A DNA stretch of 44,241 bases from Actinomycetes bacterium (GCA_023443125.1 JAEZVO010000006.1:1-44241), one strand, 5' to 3'; counted from the stretch's first letter, positions 34,489 to 42,764 are shown. Notes: generated from the letters alone by a model not told the origin. Program-made: numbers and translations.

Positions 34489-35796
34489 ATGAACTTGTCA
34501 CGGCGACACCTACTCGGCGGAGGGGCTGCCACGCTCGGCTTGCTCGGGCTCTCCGCATGTTCCACCGCGGGCTCCACTGGCGGCGGAGGCTCCTCAGACA
34601 AGGGCAACGGCGACGTGAAAGACATGGTGCTGTGGACCTGGCCTGAGGGCTTTGGCAAGAAGGTGCTGGAGGGCGTCGCAAACGACCTCAAGCAGTACAA
34701 GCTTCGCCAGGACGTCATTGGCGGCGACTTCAAGCAGAAGCTCACCACCACCTTCGCAGCTGGCAGCGGGTTGCCGGACATCACCGGCGTGAAGGGCCAG
34801 GACATCCCCTTCTTCCTCTCCCAGGACAAGTACTTCGTCGACCTCAACTCGGTTGGCGCCAAGGACATCAAGGACACCTACCTGGAGTACAAGTGGGATC
34901 AGGCCACCACGAAGGACGGCAAGCAGCTGGGTATCCCGATCGACATCGGCCCCACCGCGCTGTTCTACCGCGCCGACGTGTTCGAGAGCGCCGGTCTCAC
35001 CTACGATCCGAAGAAGCTTGCTGAGGAAATCCGCGAGTGGGAGGCCTACTTCGAGCTCGGCAAGCAGCTCCTTTCGAAGAAGCCCGACACCTACCTCATC
35101 CGCAACTGCGCCAGCCTGTTCGACACCGTCTGGCCGCAATCCGGCATGGGCTTCATCGACGAAGAGGGCGTGTTCATCGGCGACCAGGACCACATCCGTA
35201 GCGCCTGGGACACCATGATGAAGGCCTACGACGCCGGCATCGTCGCGAGCATCGAGTCGAACACCGCAGACTCCGCCGCTGCCATCAACGAGGGCAAGCT
35301 GCCCGCCGACTTTGGCGCGTCCTGGCACCTGGCAGACCTCATGGTGGATGCGCCCGAAACTGCAGGCAAGTGGCGCGTGTGTGAGCACCCGGGCGAAGCC
35401 ACCAACAGCGGTGGTTCGTTCCTCACCATCCCCGAGGGTGCGAAGGATCCGGAGGCTTCGTTCGAGATCATCAAATACATCCTGAACCCGAAGAACCAGG
35501 CCTACGAGTACCAGGACAAGGGCAACTTCCCGGCAACGCCGGAATCCTTCGACATGGAGGAAGTGGCTGGCCCCGTCGAGTTCCTGGGCGGACAGAAGGC
35601 CGCCGAGGTGTTCGGGCACGCTGCGGAGACCGTGCGCCCGCTGTACGAAGACCCGCAGTCCAGCGCTGTGCAGGCGCCTTTCCTCGCCGAGATCGATCTC
35701 ATCGAGTCGTCGAAGAAGGATCGCGAGAAGGCTTGGAACGACGCTGTGACGCAGGCTAAGCGAATCGCGAAGCAAGTGGGGCTTACGGTTCGATGA
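34489..35796 (+). CDS. Sugar ABC transporter substrate-binding lipoprotein
   Basis: 435-residue extracellular binding protein (SBP_bac_1 type). The signal contains SRRHLLGG, resembling a Tat twin-arginine motif, and lipobox LSAC (Cys24), followed by a Gly/Ser-rich linker. The mature domain has the usual features of oligosaccharide-binding proteins, such as GIPIDIGPTALFYRADVFE and GKLPADFGASWHL. AAGGAG precedes the ATG. The permease gene overlaps its stop by four bases. Expected role: capture of short oligosaccharides for the GH125/GH20/GH38/GH4 enzymes. The ligand is inferred from context only. Confidence 0.93.
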   Translation: MNLSRRHLLGGGAATLGLLGLSACSTAGSTGGGGSSDKGNGDVKDMVLWTWPEGFGKKVLEGVANDLKQYKLRQDVIGGDFKQKLTTTFAAGSGLPDITGVKGQDIPFFLSQDKYFVDLNSVGAKDIKDTYLEYKWDQATTKDGKQLGIPIDIGPTALFYRADVFESAGLTYDPKKLAEEIREWEAYFELGKQLLSKKPDTYLIRNCASLFDTVWPQSGMGFIDEEGVFIGDQDHIRSAWDTMMKAYDAGIVASIESNTADSAAAINEGKLPADFGASWHLADLMVDAPETAGKWRVCEHPGEATNSGGSFLTIPEGAKDPEASFEIIKYILNPKNQAYEYQDKGNFPATPESFDMEEVAGPVEFLGGQKAAEVFGHAAETVRPLYEDPQSSAVQAPFLAEIDLIESSKKDREKAWNDAVTQAKRIAKQVGLTVR

Positions 35797-36773
35797 ATCC
35801 GGGAACAACTGCCGGGGAGGGTGGCGCTACCGCCACCCTCCCTCCCATTGCTGAGGTGAGAACACCGTCGCTGGGGAAACGGATGAAGCGTTCACTTCCG
35901 CAATACTTTGCGGTTTCCCCGTATTTCTTCTTCTTCTTCATGTTCGGAGCCATGCCCATGGTGTTCACCATGGCGCTGGCGTTCACGAACTGGTCCGGAC
36001 TCGGTGACATCCAGTTCATCGGGTTTGAGAACTTCAAGTACCTCGTCGTTGATCCGCTGTTCTACAAGTCGCTGGTCAACACGCTCATCTTGTGGGTGAT
36101 GGGCACGGTGCCGACGCTCGTCTTGGCCACGATCGTCGCGCTCATGCTGAACTCCACGATGCGCTTCTCCACCACGTATCGCGTGGTCTACCTGATTCCC
36201 AACGTCACCTCCATGGTGGCGATGGGCATTCTGTTTAGCTCGCTGTTCTCCAGCCAGTTTGGTTTGGCCAACGTGATCGTCAACCTGTTTGGGTTCGAGA
36301 ACATCGCTTGGCTACAAAACGAGTGGGGCATCAAGATTGCTATCTCTGCCCTCACCACCTGGTCATTCGTGGGCTACAACGCCCTGCTGATCCTCGCTGG
36401 TTTGCAAGCCATCGATAAGACGCAGTACGAGTCGGCCGCAATCGACGGGGCGAACGGCTTTCAGACGTTCTTCCGCATCACGCTGCCGCAGCTTCGCCCC
36501 ATCGTGCTGTTCATCACGCTGATGTCCACCATCGGTTCGCTCCAAAGCTTCACCGAGTCCCAGGTGCTCACCTCGTCGCAGGCGTCTGGCGCGGCCGCGG
36601 CAGGCGGCGTCGGCAACTCGGGTATGACGATGGTGCTCTACTTCTACTCCGTCGCGTTCCAGGAGAACCGCTACGGCTACGGCGCGACGATCGCATGGGG
36701 CGTGTTCGTCGTCGTGATGTTCTTCTCCATCATCAACTGGCTGGTCACCCGCGAACGAAAGGTGAAGGGCTGA
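35793..36773 (+). CDS. Sugar ABC transporter permease (MalF-like)
   Basis: 326-residue inner-membrane permease with six main transmembrane segments, the first being YFFFFFMFGAMPMVFTMALA. The EAA loop that contacts the ATPase is ESAAIDGANGFQTFFRITLP. Its start overlaps the binding-protein stop (ATGA) and its stop overlaps the next permease start by one base (TGATG), so the three genes are tightly coupled. Confidence 0.94.
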   Translation: MNPGTTAGEGGATATLPPIAEVRTPSLGKRMKRSLPQYFAVSPYFFFFFMFGAMPMVFTMALAFTNWSGLGDIQFIGFENFKYLVVDPLFYKSLVNTLILWVMGTVPTLVLATIVALMLNSTMRFSTTYRVVYLIPNVTSMVAMGILFSSLFSSQFGLANVIVNLFGFENIAWLQNEWGIKIAISALTTWSFVGYNALLILAGLQAIDKTQYESAAIDGANGFQTFFRITLPQLRPIVLFITLMSTIGSLQSFTESQVLTSSQASGAAAAGGVGNSGMTMVLYFYSVAFQENRYGYGATIAWGVFVVVMFFSIINWLVTRERKVKG

Positions 36774-37681
36774 TGTCTATCAACCAGCGCGCAGTGCCGG
36801 CAGCTCTGGCAGGCGCAGCCATTGAGACCGGTTCCCGCCCGAATCGTAGGCCGTCGTGGCGCCGCCATCGGGGTGCGGTCGTACGCCACATCCTGCTCAT
36901 CCTGGGCGCACTCGTTTCCGTGTTCCCCTTCTACTGGATGTTTGTGCTGGCGTCCCAGCCCTCGTCGGTGATTTACAAGTTCCCACCGGTGATGACGCCT
37001 GGCGATCGCCTCGACGACAACGTCGGCGCGATCATGGACAAGATCAACATCTGGGCGGCCATGTCGAACACCGCGTTCGTGGCGATTAGCGTGACCTTCC
37101 TCGTGCTCTTCATTTCGTCGCTAGCGGCGTTCGCTTTTGCCAAGTACGAGTTCCCGGGCAAACGGCTTCTGTTCGGTATCGTGCTCGCGACGTTCCTCCT
37201 CCCGGCACAGCTCGCGACGATTCCCCAGTTCCTGTTCATGAGCAAGCTGGGCTGGGTTGGGTCGCTCAAGGCGCTCATCTTCCCCTCCCTGGCGAGCGCA
37301 TTTGGTGTGTTTTGGCTTCGCCAGTACGCGTCGAATGCCATTCCGCGCGAGCTGCTGGAAGCCGCCCGCATTGATAACTGCGGATTCTGGCGGCAGTACC
37401 TCCACGTGTGTCTGCCCACCATTCGCCCTGCTCTCGCGTTCCTGGGCATGTTCTCGTTCATCGGCGCGTGGAACGATTTCATGTGGCCGTTGATTGTGTT
37501 GAACGATCCCAGCAAGCTCACGCTGCAGGTAGCGCTGTCGCAGTTGAAGACCGCCCACGGCACTGATTACGGCATGCTGATGGCGTCGTCGCTCATCTCC
37601 GTCGTGCCGCTCATCATCATCTTCGCGCTCGGCTCGAAGCAGTTCATTGCCGGCATCACCGAAGGTGCAGTCAAGGGATAG
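36773..37681 (+). CDS. Sugar ABC transporter permease (MalG-like)
   Basis: 302-residue permease with about six membrane segments. The first is HILLILGALVSVFPFYWMFV, and the EAA loop is LLEAARIDNCGFWRQYLHVCLP. The start MSINQRAV at 36773 overlaps the previous stop. No ATPase gene follows. In actinobacteria such importers commonly borrow a shared MsiK-type ATPase encoded elsewhere, which is the likely explanation here. The gene ends just before palindromic element D. Confidence 0.94.
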   Translation: MSINQRAVPAALAGAAIETGSRPNRRPSWRRHRGAVVRHILLILGALVSVFPFYWMFVLASQPSSVIYKFPPVMTPGDRLDDNVGAIMDKINIWAAMSNTAFVAISVTFLVLFISSLAAFAFAKYEFPGKRLLFGIVLATFLLPAQLATIPQFLFMSKLGWVGSLKALIFPSLASAFGVFWLRQYASNAIPRELLEAARIDNCGFWRQYLHVCLPTIRPALAFLGMFSFIGAWNDFMWPLIVLNDPSKLTLQVALSQLKTAHGTDYGMLMASSLISVVPLIIIFALGSKQFIAGITEGAVKG

Positions 37682-37700
37682 CTACTCCGCTGTACTTCCC

Positions 37701-37785
37701 AATGCGCGACTGAGCGCACAACAGATGACGAAAATCGCCCATGAGGGGCCAACATCGGCATCTGGAGTGCGCTCAGTCGCTCATT
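37701..37785. repeat. Palindromic element D (~85 nt)
   Basis: Imperfect arms of about 29 nt. The best paired part is GCGACTGAGCGCAC against GTGCGCTCAGTCGC, then CAGATG against CATCTG. GACGAAAATCG lies near the apex. It sits between the convergent permease and GroES-like genes. It has the same size and placement as elements A-C but a different stem sequence. Confidence 0.8.
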
Positions 37786-37799
37786 GAGGTTATAGGGGG

Positions 37800-38123
37800 T
37801 TACAGGTATAGCCCGGTGCCGGCGTCGTCGAGGCGCTCGGCGGCGACGGCATGGATGTCGCGCTCGCGCAGCAGCACGTAGCGGCGGGCGTTCAGCTCCA
37901 CCTCAGCCCGGTCTTCGGGGTCGAACAGCACTCTGTCTCCCACCTCGACGGCGCGCACGCTAGGGCCGGCGGACACGACTTTCGCCCAGGCCAGGCGCTT
38001 GCCCATTTGGACGGTGGCTGGAATCAGGATGCCTCCACCGCTTTTGCGCTCGTGGTCGCCGGATTCGGCGTCGACGAGCACCCGGTCGTGCAGCATCCGA
38101 ATGGCTAGCTGGGCGTCGCTCAC
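37800..38123 (-). CDS. GroES-like (Cpn10-family) protein
   Basis: 107-residue protein with the Cpn10 fold pattern: RMLHDRVLVDAE, a Gly-rich mobile loop KSGGGILIPAT in which ILI could act as the hydrophobic GroEL-binding triplet, then WAKVVSAGP, VGDRVLFDPED and YVLLRERDIHAV. It departs from standard GroES in the loop after ILIPAT (VQMGKRLAW) and has a C-terminal extension. This suggests a specialised paralogue; the normal groES would be elsewhere. It overlaps the DUF3618 gene stop by four bases and ends 14 bp after element D. Confidence 0.82.
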   Translation of the reverse strand: MSDAQLAIRMLHDRVLVDAESGDHERKSGGGILIPATVQMGKRLAWAKVVSAGPSVRAVEVGDRVLFDPEDRAEVELNARRYVLLRERDIHAVAAERLDDAGTGLYL

Positions 38124-38452
38124 TTGGCCGTGATCGCCTTCTTCGCCTTGGCCGAGTTGAGCTGGCCGCGCTTCGACGGTGCGTTGAGCGTCACGGCGAA
38201 CGCCACGACGCCTACGACCGCGCCTGCGATGGCGAGGATTCGCTCGGTGCGGATGCTGCCGTCTTCGTGCACGAACTGTTTCTTCGCCTCGTTGAACTCG
38301 TTTTGGGCAAACTGCTTCACCTCGGCCACGCTCTGCTTGGCGACGTTCTTCGGCTCGACGGATTCACGGAATCCGGCAATCGAAGATTTCAAGTTCGCTC
38401 GCGTGCCGGCGAGCTCAGCGCGAATGTCTTCGACGGTTCGCTCCTTAGCCAT
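38120..38452 (-). CDS. DUF3618 family membrane protein
   Basis: 110-residue protein with the DUF3618 N-terminus (TVEDIRAELAGTRANLKSSI). A charged helical middle (QNEFNEAKKQF) is followed by one membrane span (ILAIAGAVVGVVAFAVTL) and a lysine-rich tail. The function is unknown; the family occurs in actinobacteria and some others. ATG 38452 is chosen with GAAGGAG upstream; GTG and TTG codons precede it. Coupled to the GroES-like gene and divergent from the peroxiredoxin gene. Confidence 0.85.
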   Translation of the reverse strand: MAKERTVEDIRAELAGTRANLKSSIAGFRESVEPKNVAKQSVAEVKQFAQNEFNEAKKQFVHEDGSIRTERILAIAGAVVGVVAFAVTLNAPSKRGQLNSAKAKKAITAK

Positions 38453-38489
38453 CAACACTCCTTCAACGTTGGTTACCCCAGCCTAGCCG

Positions 38490-38495
38490 TACAAT
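38490..38495 (+). promoter_or_regulatory. Probable -10 of a leaderless peroxiredoxin transcript
   Basis: TACAAT ends seven bases before ATG 38503. No Shine-Dalgarno sequence is present between them, which fits a leaderless message. Confidence 0.45.
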
Positions 38496-38502
38496 TGGGC
38501 AC

Positions 38503-38982
38503 ATGGTTGCTCGTCTGACTCATGGATCCCCCGCACCGGCATTCACCTTGCCGAATCAACGAGGGGAAGAGGTGTCGCTTTCTGACTTCGCCGGCCAAGC
38601 CGTCATCCTCTACTTCTACCCCGCAGCAATGACGCCCGGCTGCACCACCCAGGCCGTCGACTTCTCCGCGTCGCTCGAAGAGCTCGCCAGCGCAGGCTAC
38701 ACGGTGCTCGGCTGCTCGCCAGACACAGTCGAGAAGCTCGCCAAGTTCACCGAGAAGTCCGAGCTCAGCGTCACTCTGCTCGCCGACCCTGAGCTCGAGG
38801 TCACCAACGCCTACGCCGCGTTCGGCACCAAGAAGCTGTACGGCAAAGAGATCGAGGGCATCATCCGCTCCACGTTCGTGATTGACGTCGACGACGAGGG
38901 CAAGGGCACCGTGCGCGTGGCCCAGTACAACGTGCGGGCGACGGGGCACGTCGCGAAACTGCGCCGGGAGCTGGGCATCTGA
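38503..38982 (+). CDS. bcp: Peroxiredoxin, Bcp/PrxQ type
   Basis: 159-residue thiol peroxidase that reduces hydrogen and organic peroxides. The catalytic motif YPAAMTPGCTTQAVDF contains the peroxidatic Cys47. Many Bcp proteins carry the resolving cysteine five residues later; here that position is Val52, so resolution must use Cys70 (LGCSPDT) or an external thiol. The stop overlaps the likely CTG start of the YigZ gene. Confidence 0.92.
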   Translation: MVARLTHGSPAPAFTLPNQRGEEVSLSDFAGQAVILYFYPAAMTPGCTTQAVDFSASLEELASAGYTVLGCSPDTVEKLAKFTEKSELSVTLLADPELEVTNAYAAFGTKKLYGKEIEGIIRSTFVIDVDDEGKGTVRVAQYNVRATGHVAKLRRELGI

Positions 38983-39629
38983 CTAGCTACCGCACCGTCG
39001 ACGCCCCGCTGGGCGGCGGGGTCGACGTCGAACTCGAAATCAAACGCAGCCGGTTCCTCACCCGTATCCGCCGCGTCGACGACGAAGCCTCCGCGCGCGC
39101 TGTCGTCGAGGAGCGCCGCGCCGCCATGCACGACGCGCGCCACCATTGTTCGGCGTTCATCCTCGGCCCCGACGGACGCACCGGCGGCAGCTCCGACGAC
39201 GGCGAACCCGGCGGCACCGCCGGCATGCCCATGTTCACCACGCTGCAGCACAACAACCTCACCGACGTGGTGGCCGTCGTCACGCGCTATTTCGGCGGCA
39301 TCAAACTCGGCGCCGGCGGGCTCGTTCGGGCGTACTCCGACGCGGTCCAGCAAGGTATCGAGGCTGCCGGCGTGCGCGAGGTGCGGCTCGCCCGCCTGCT
39401 GCGCGTCGACGTTGACTACGCCGACGCGGGCACCGTCGAGAATCAACTGCGCACTCTCCAGCTACCCTCCGGCACGCCCGTCGAGGTGACCGACGTGGCG
39501 TGGGGCAGCCAGGCCCACATCACCGTCGGCGTCGACGCGGAGTGCGTCGACGAGTTCCACGCTGCGCTGCAGACCCTCTCCGCAGGCTCGCTCGACGCGC
39601 AGCCCGCGGGCGAGCGCTGGATCGGGTGA
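38979..39629 (+). CDS. YigZ/IMPACT-family protein, probable CTG start
   Basis: 216-residue member of the YigZ/IMPACT family. Landmarks are LEIKRSRFLTRI, HDARHHCSAFIL, DDGEPGGTAGMPM and VTRYFGGIKLGAGGLVRAY, followed by the small C-terminal domain. The first ATG in frame (39126) would remove ~50 conserved residues, including the KRSRFL segment. Upstream, the frame has no ATG, GTG or TTG back to a stop at 38883. CTG 38979 overlaps the peroxiredoxin stop as CTGA, with GGGAG eight bases upstream, and yields the usual N-terminus (TSYRTVDAP). The biochemical role of bacterial YigZ is unsettled. Confidence 0.82.
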   Translation: MTSYRTVDAPLGGGVDVELEIKRSRFLTRIRRVDDEASARAVVEERRAAMHDARHHCSAFILGPDGRTGGSSDDGEPGGTAGMPMFTTLQHNNLTDVVAVVTRYFGGIKLGAGGLVRAYSDAVQQGIEAAGVREVRLARLLRVDVDYADAGTVENQLRTLQLPSGTPVEVTDVAWGSQAHITVGVDAECVDEFHAALQTLSAGSLDAQPAGERWIG

Positions 39630-39667
39630 GTGCGCGTCGCCGCCAGGCATGGGACGATAGAAGCATC

Positions 39668-42193
39668 ATGACTCTCACCAGCCTGCTCGAGCACACCCCC
39701 AACACACCCGACGATCTCTACGACGCGTTCGTCGGCTGGGCGGAGCAGGGCGGGTTCAGTTTGTACCCGCACCAGGATGAGGCGCTGCTGGCCATCCTGT
39801 CTGGCTCGAACGTGATTGTCACGACGCCGACGGGCTCGGGCAAGTCGATGATTGCCACCGCCGCGCATTTCGCGGCGCTGGCGGGCAGGGGGCGCACCTA
39901 CTACACGGCCCCCATTAAGGCCCTCGTGAGCGAGAAGTTCTTCGCGCTCGTCGACCAATTCGGCGCCGACCTAGTGGGCATGGTGACGGGAGACGCGTCG
40001 GTGAATCCCGAGGCCCCCATCATCGCCTGCACGGCGGAGATCCTCGCGAACATCGCGCTGCGCGAGGGCAAGGATGCTGACGTCGACCAGGTGGTGATGG
40101 ACGAGTTCCACTTCATCGCCGACCCCGACCGCGGCTGGGCCTGGCAGGTGCCGCTCGTGGAGCTCCCCCAGGCGCAATTCATCATCATGTCGGCCACGCT
40201 GGGCGACACCACGTCGCTGCAATCCACCCTGACCCGCACGACGGGGAGGGACATCGTCGAGATTTCCGACGCGCAGCGCCCCGTGCCGCTCACCTACGCG
40301 TGGTCAACGACGCCGATCCACGAGACCATCCAAACGCTGGTCGAAGAGCAGAAGGCGCCGGTCTACATCGTGCATTCGACGCAGTCGCTGGCGGTGGAGC
40401 AGGCGCAGTCGGTGCTGAGCTTGGGCGCGGCGAAGCCGTCGAAGGAGCGGGTTGAACAGCTCAAGGCGGCTCTTCAGGGGTTCAAGTTTTCGAGCGGCTT
40501 CGGTACGACGCTCAGGAAGCTGCTGCTACAGGGCATCGCGGTGCACCACGCGGGCATGCTGCCGAAGTACCGCCGTCTGGTGGAGCAGCTCGCCCAGCAA
40601 GGGCTGCTGCAGGTGATTTGCGGCACCGACACCCTGGGCGTCGGCATCAATGTGCCCATCCGCGCGGTGCTGTTCACCACGTTGACGAAGTTCGACGGGC
40701 GCCGCCAGCGTCACCTGCGCTCGCGCGAATTCCACCAGATCGCGGGGCGGGCCGGGCGCGCGGGCTTCGATTCCATCGGCTACGTCATCGCGCAGGCACC
40801 CGAGCACGAGGTGGAGAACGAGCGCATCCTCAAGAAGTTTGCCGGCAACGAGAAGAAGCTGAAATCAGTGCGGCGCAAGAAGCCGCCGGAGGGGTTCGTC
40901 AACTACACGGAGGCGACGTTCACGAAGCTGATCGAGCTCGCGCCGGAGGAGCTGCATCCCCGGATGCGGATCACGCACTCGTTCATACTCAACTTGTTGG
41001 CGCGCGACGAGGACGTCAGCCAGGCGGTGATCCGCCTGGTGGATTCGGTGTCCCCTGACAAGGCCATGCGGCGTCGTCTGCTGCGTCGGGCGGTGTCGCT
41101 CACGCGCTCGCTGCTCGCGGCGGAGATCATCACCCGGGTGCCGAATCCGCAGCCCGGCGGGCGGGTTTACCAGCTCGACGTCGACTTGCAGAACGATTTT
41201 GCGCTGAACCAGCCGCTGTCGGCGCTCGCGCTGGCGTACATGGAGCAGATGGACGACACCGAGCCTGGCTACGCGCTGGACACGATCAGCGTCATAGAAG
41301 CAACCCTCGAGGATCCGCTCACCATCTTGCTGGCTCAGCAACACCGTGAGCGCGGTGAGGTGATCGGCGAGCTCACGGCCGACGGGGTGGAGTACGACGA
41401 GCGCATGGACATCGTCGAGGAAGTGACCTGGCCAAAGCCACTCGGCGACGAGCTGGAGCAAGCCCACCGAGAAGCTGGCGAGAAGCACCCGTGGTTGCTG
41501 GAGACCCCGGTTCGACCGAAGTCGATTGTGCGCGACATGGTGGAGCGCGGCATGACGTTCGCCGAGTACGTCGCCCACCTCAAGATTCAGCGCTCGGAAG
41601 GTCTGCTGCTGCGGTACATCACCGATTGCTACCGCGCGTTGCGCCAAACCGTGCCCGAGGGGTTCCGTACCGAGGAGCTGTCTGACCTCATCGCTTGGCT
41701 GGGCGAGCTCACGCGGCTCGTGGATTCGTCGCTGCTCGACGAGTGGGCGCAGCTCACGGCTATGTCGGGTGCTGAGCCGGAGGTGGCCGACGTGCCGGCG
41801 CCGCCGTCGCGCCCCGTCACCGGTAATGAGCGGGCGTTTCGGGTGCTGGTGCGAAACGCCATGTGGCGGCGGGTTGAGCTCATGGCCGCCGACGACGTCG
41901 ACGCGCTCGCTGCGCTCGATGCGGGTGGCCCCATGACGAAGATGGCGTGGGACGAGGCGCTCGGCGAGTACTGGGACGAGCACGACGACCTCTATACCGA
42001 CGCCGATGCGCGCGGGCCGCAGTTCTTCGACGTGGAGCAGCAGAAGGGGTCGCGTGTGTGGCTCGTGCGGCAGATCATCGACGACCCGGAGGGCAACCAT
42101 GATTGGTCGGTCACCGCGCGCGTCGACCTCGACGCCAGCGACGACGCCGGCGAGCTAGTGATGCAGTCACTGAGCTTCTCCCGCCAAGACTGA
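39668..42193 (+). CDS. Ski2-like DEAD/DEAH-box helicase with DUF3516 C-terminus
   Basis: 841-residue superfamily 2 helicase. Motifs are TPTGSGKS (Walker A), MDEFHF (motif II, DEFH variant), SATLGD (III), a helicase C domain with GTDTLGVGINVP, and QIAGRAGRAGFD (VI). The C-terminal ~400 residues match the DUF3516-type region seen in actinobacterial Ski2-like proteins. It probably unwinds RNA or RNA/DNA structures in RNA metabolism; not proven. ATG 39668 follows GATAGAAGCATC with no ribosome site, so it may be leaderless. An in-frame extension overlaps yigZ and is low-complexity. Confidence 0.93.
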   Translation: MTLTSLLEHTPNTPDDLYDAFVGWAEQGGFSLYPHQDEALLAILSGSNVIVTTPTGSGKSMIATAAHFAALAGRGRTYYTAPIKALVSEKFFALVDQFGADLVGMVTGDASVNPEAPIIACTAEILANIALREGKDADVDQVVMDEFHFIADPDRGWAWQVPLVELPQAQFIIMSATLGDTTSLQSTLTRTTGRDIVEISDAQRPVPLTYAWSTTPIHETIQTLVEEQKAPVYIVHSTQSLAVEQAQSVLSLGAAKPSKERVEQLKAALQGFKFSSGFGTTLRKLLLQGIAVHHAGMLPKYRRLVEQLAQQGLLQVICGTDTLGVGINVPIRAVLFTTLTKFDGRRQRHLRSREFHQIAGRAGRAGFDSIGYVIAQAPEHEVENERILKKFAGNEKKLKSVRRKKPPEGFVNYTEATFTKLIELAPEELHPRMRITHSFILNLLARDEDVSQAVIRLVDSVSPDKAMRRRLLRRAVSLTRSLLAAEIITRVPNPQPGGRVYQLDVDLQNDFALNQPLSALALAYMEQMDDTEPGYALDTISVIEATLEDPLTILLAQQHRERGEVIGELTADGVEYDERMDIVEEVTWPKPLGDELEQAHREAGEKHPWLLETPVRPKSIVRDMVERGMTFAEYVAHLKIQRSEGLLLRYITDCYRALRQTVPEGFRTEELSDLIAWLGELTRLVDSSLLDEWAQLTAMSGAEPEVADVPAPPSRPVTGNERAFRVLVRNAMWRRVELMAADDVDALAALDAGGPMTKMAWDEALGEYWDEHDDLYTDADARGPQFFDVEQQKGSRVWLVRQIIDDPEGNHDWSVTARVDLDASDDAGELVMQSLSFSRQD

Positions 42194-42248
42194 GGTGTGG
42201 CCTGGCCGCTGCGCCTTCCATTCGATGATTGAGCACCGCTCTAGCCCG

Positions 42249-42759
42249 TGATTGAGTAGCGGCGTAGCCGCGTATCGAAATCATCCCCGGCCATCCGACC
42301 ACCCTTTCCCCCGACCGTCAAGTAGGCGCAAAGCGCCGTATCGAGACGCACCACCCGGGTGGTTTCGATACGCCGCCTGCGGCGGCTACTCAACCACCGG
42401 GGAACAGCCAGCCTCGGCAGCTCCCTCCCCCGACCGTCAAGAAGGCGGCCCGCCCTCCCCTGATGATTGAGTAGCGGCGTAGCCGCGTATCGAAATCATC
42501 CCCCGCCCCCGACCGTCGAGTAGGCGCAAAGCGCCGATCGAGATGCGCCGGTGGAGGTAACCCGATATCCACACGTGTTTGCTCCAGAAGGCAATTCTGG
42601 CCGATTTTCGGAAACGAATGTGGATATCGGGTTAGTTGAGCGATTGGAGGGGGGTGATTTCGATACGCCGCCTGCGGCGGCTACTCAATCACCGGGAACA
42701 GCCGACACCCGACCCCCCCGACCGTCGAGTAGGCGGCCCAGCCGCCGTATCGAGACGCA
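42249..42759. repeat. Cluster of alternating REP-like palindromic repeats
   Basis: Eight units of two kinds. Kind 1, consensus GATTGAGTAGC...CGTATCGAAATC with a GCGGC/GCCGC-type stem, occurs at 42249-42283 (+), 42361-42395 (-), 42464-42498 (+) and 42654-42692 (-). Kind 2, consensus GACCGTCGAGTAGG...CGTATCGAGACGC, occurs at 42311-42350, 42428-42455 (degenerate), 42507-42547 and 42717-42759. They alternate 1-2-1-2-1-2-1-2, and kind 1 flips orientation each time. No coding potential. Confidence 0.88.
42558..42634. repeat. Palindromic element C (~77 nt)
   Basis: 23-nt arms (42558-42580 and 42612-42634) with three mismatches. On the minus strand it starts with the same 23 bases as element B (TAACCCGATATCCAC...). 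The interior holds CCGAAAATCGG (minus strand, 42601-42611). It lies inside the REP-like cluster between the convergent helicase and surface-protein genes. Confidence 0.85.
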
Positions 42760-42764
42760 GCAAA

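Noticed and set aside
38979..39126. YigZ starting at ATG 39126
   Set aside because: It would discard ~50 residues that include the conserved KRSRFL segment, with no ribosome site before that ATG.
42249..42759. Possible CRISPR array
   Set aside because: Repeats are of two kinds, alternate in orientation and have unequal short gaps; there are no uniform spacers and no cas genes in the window.
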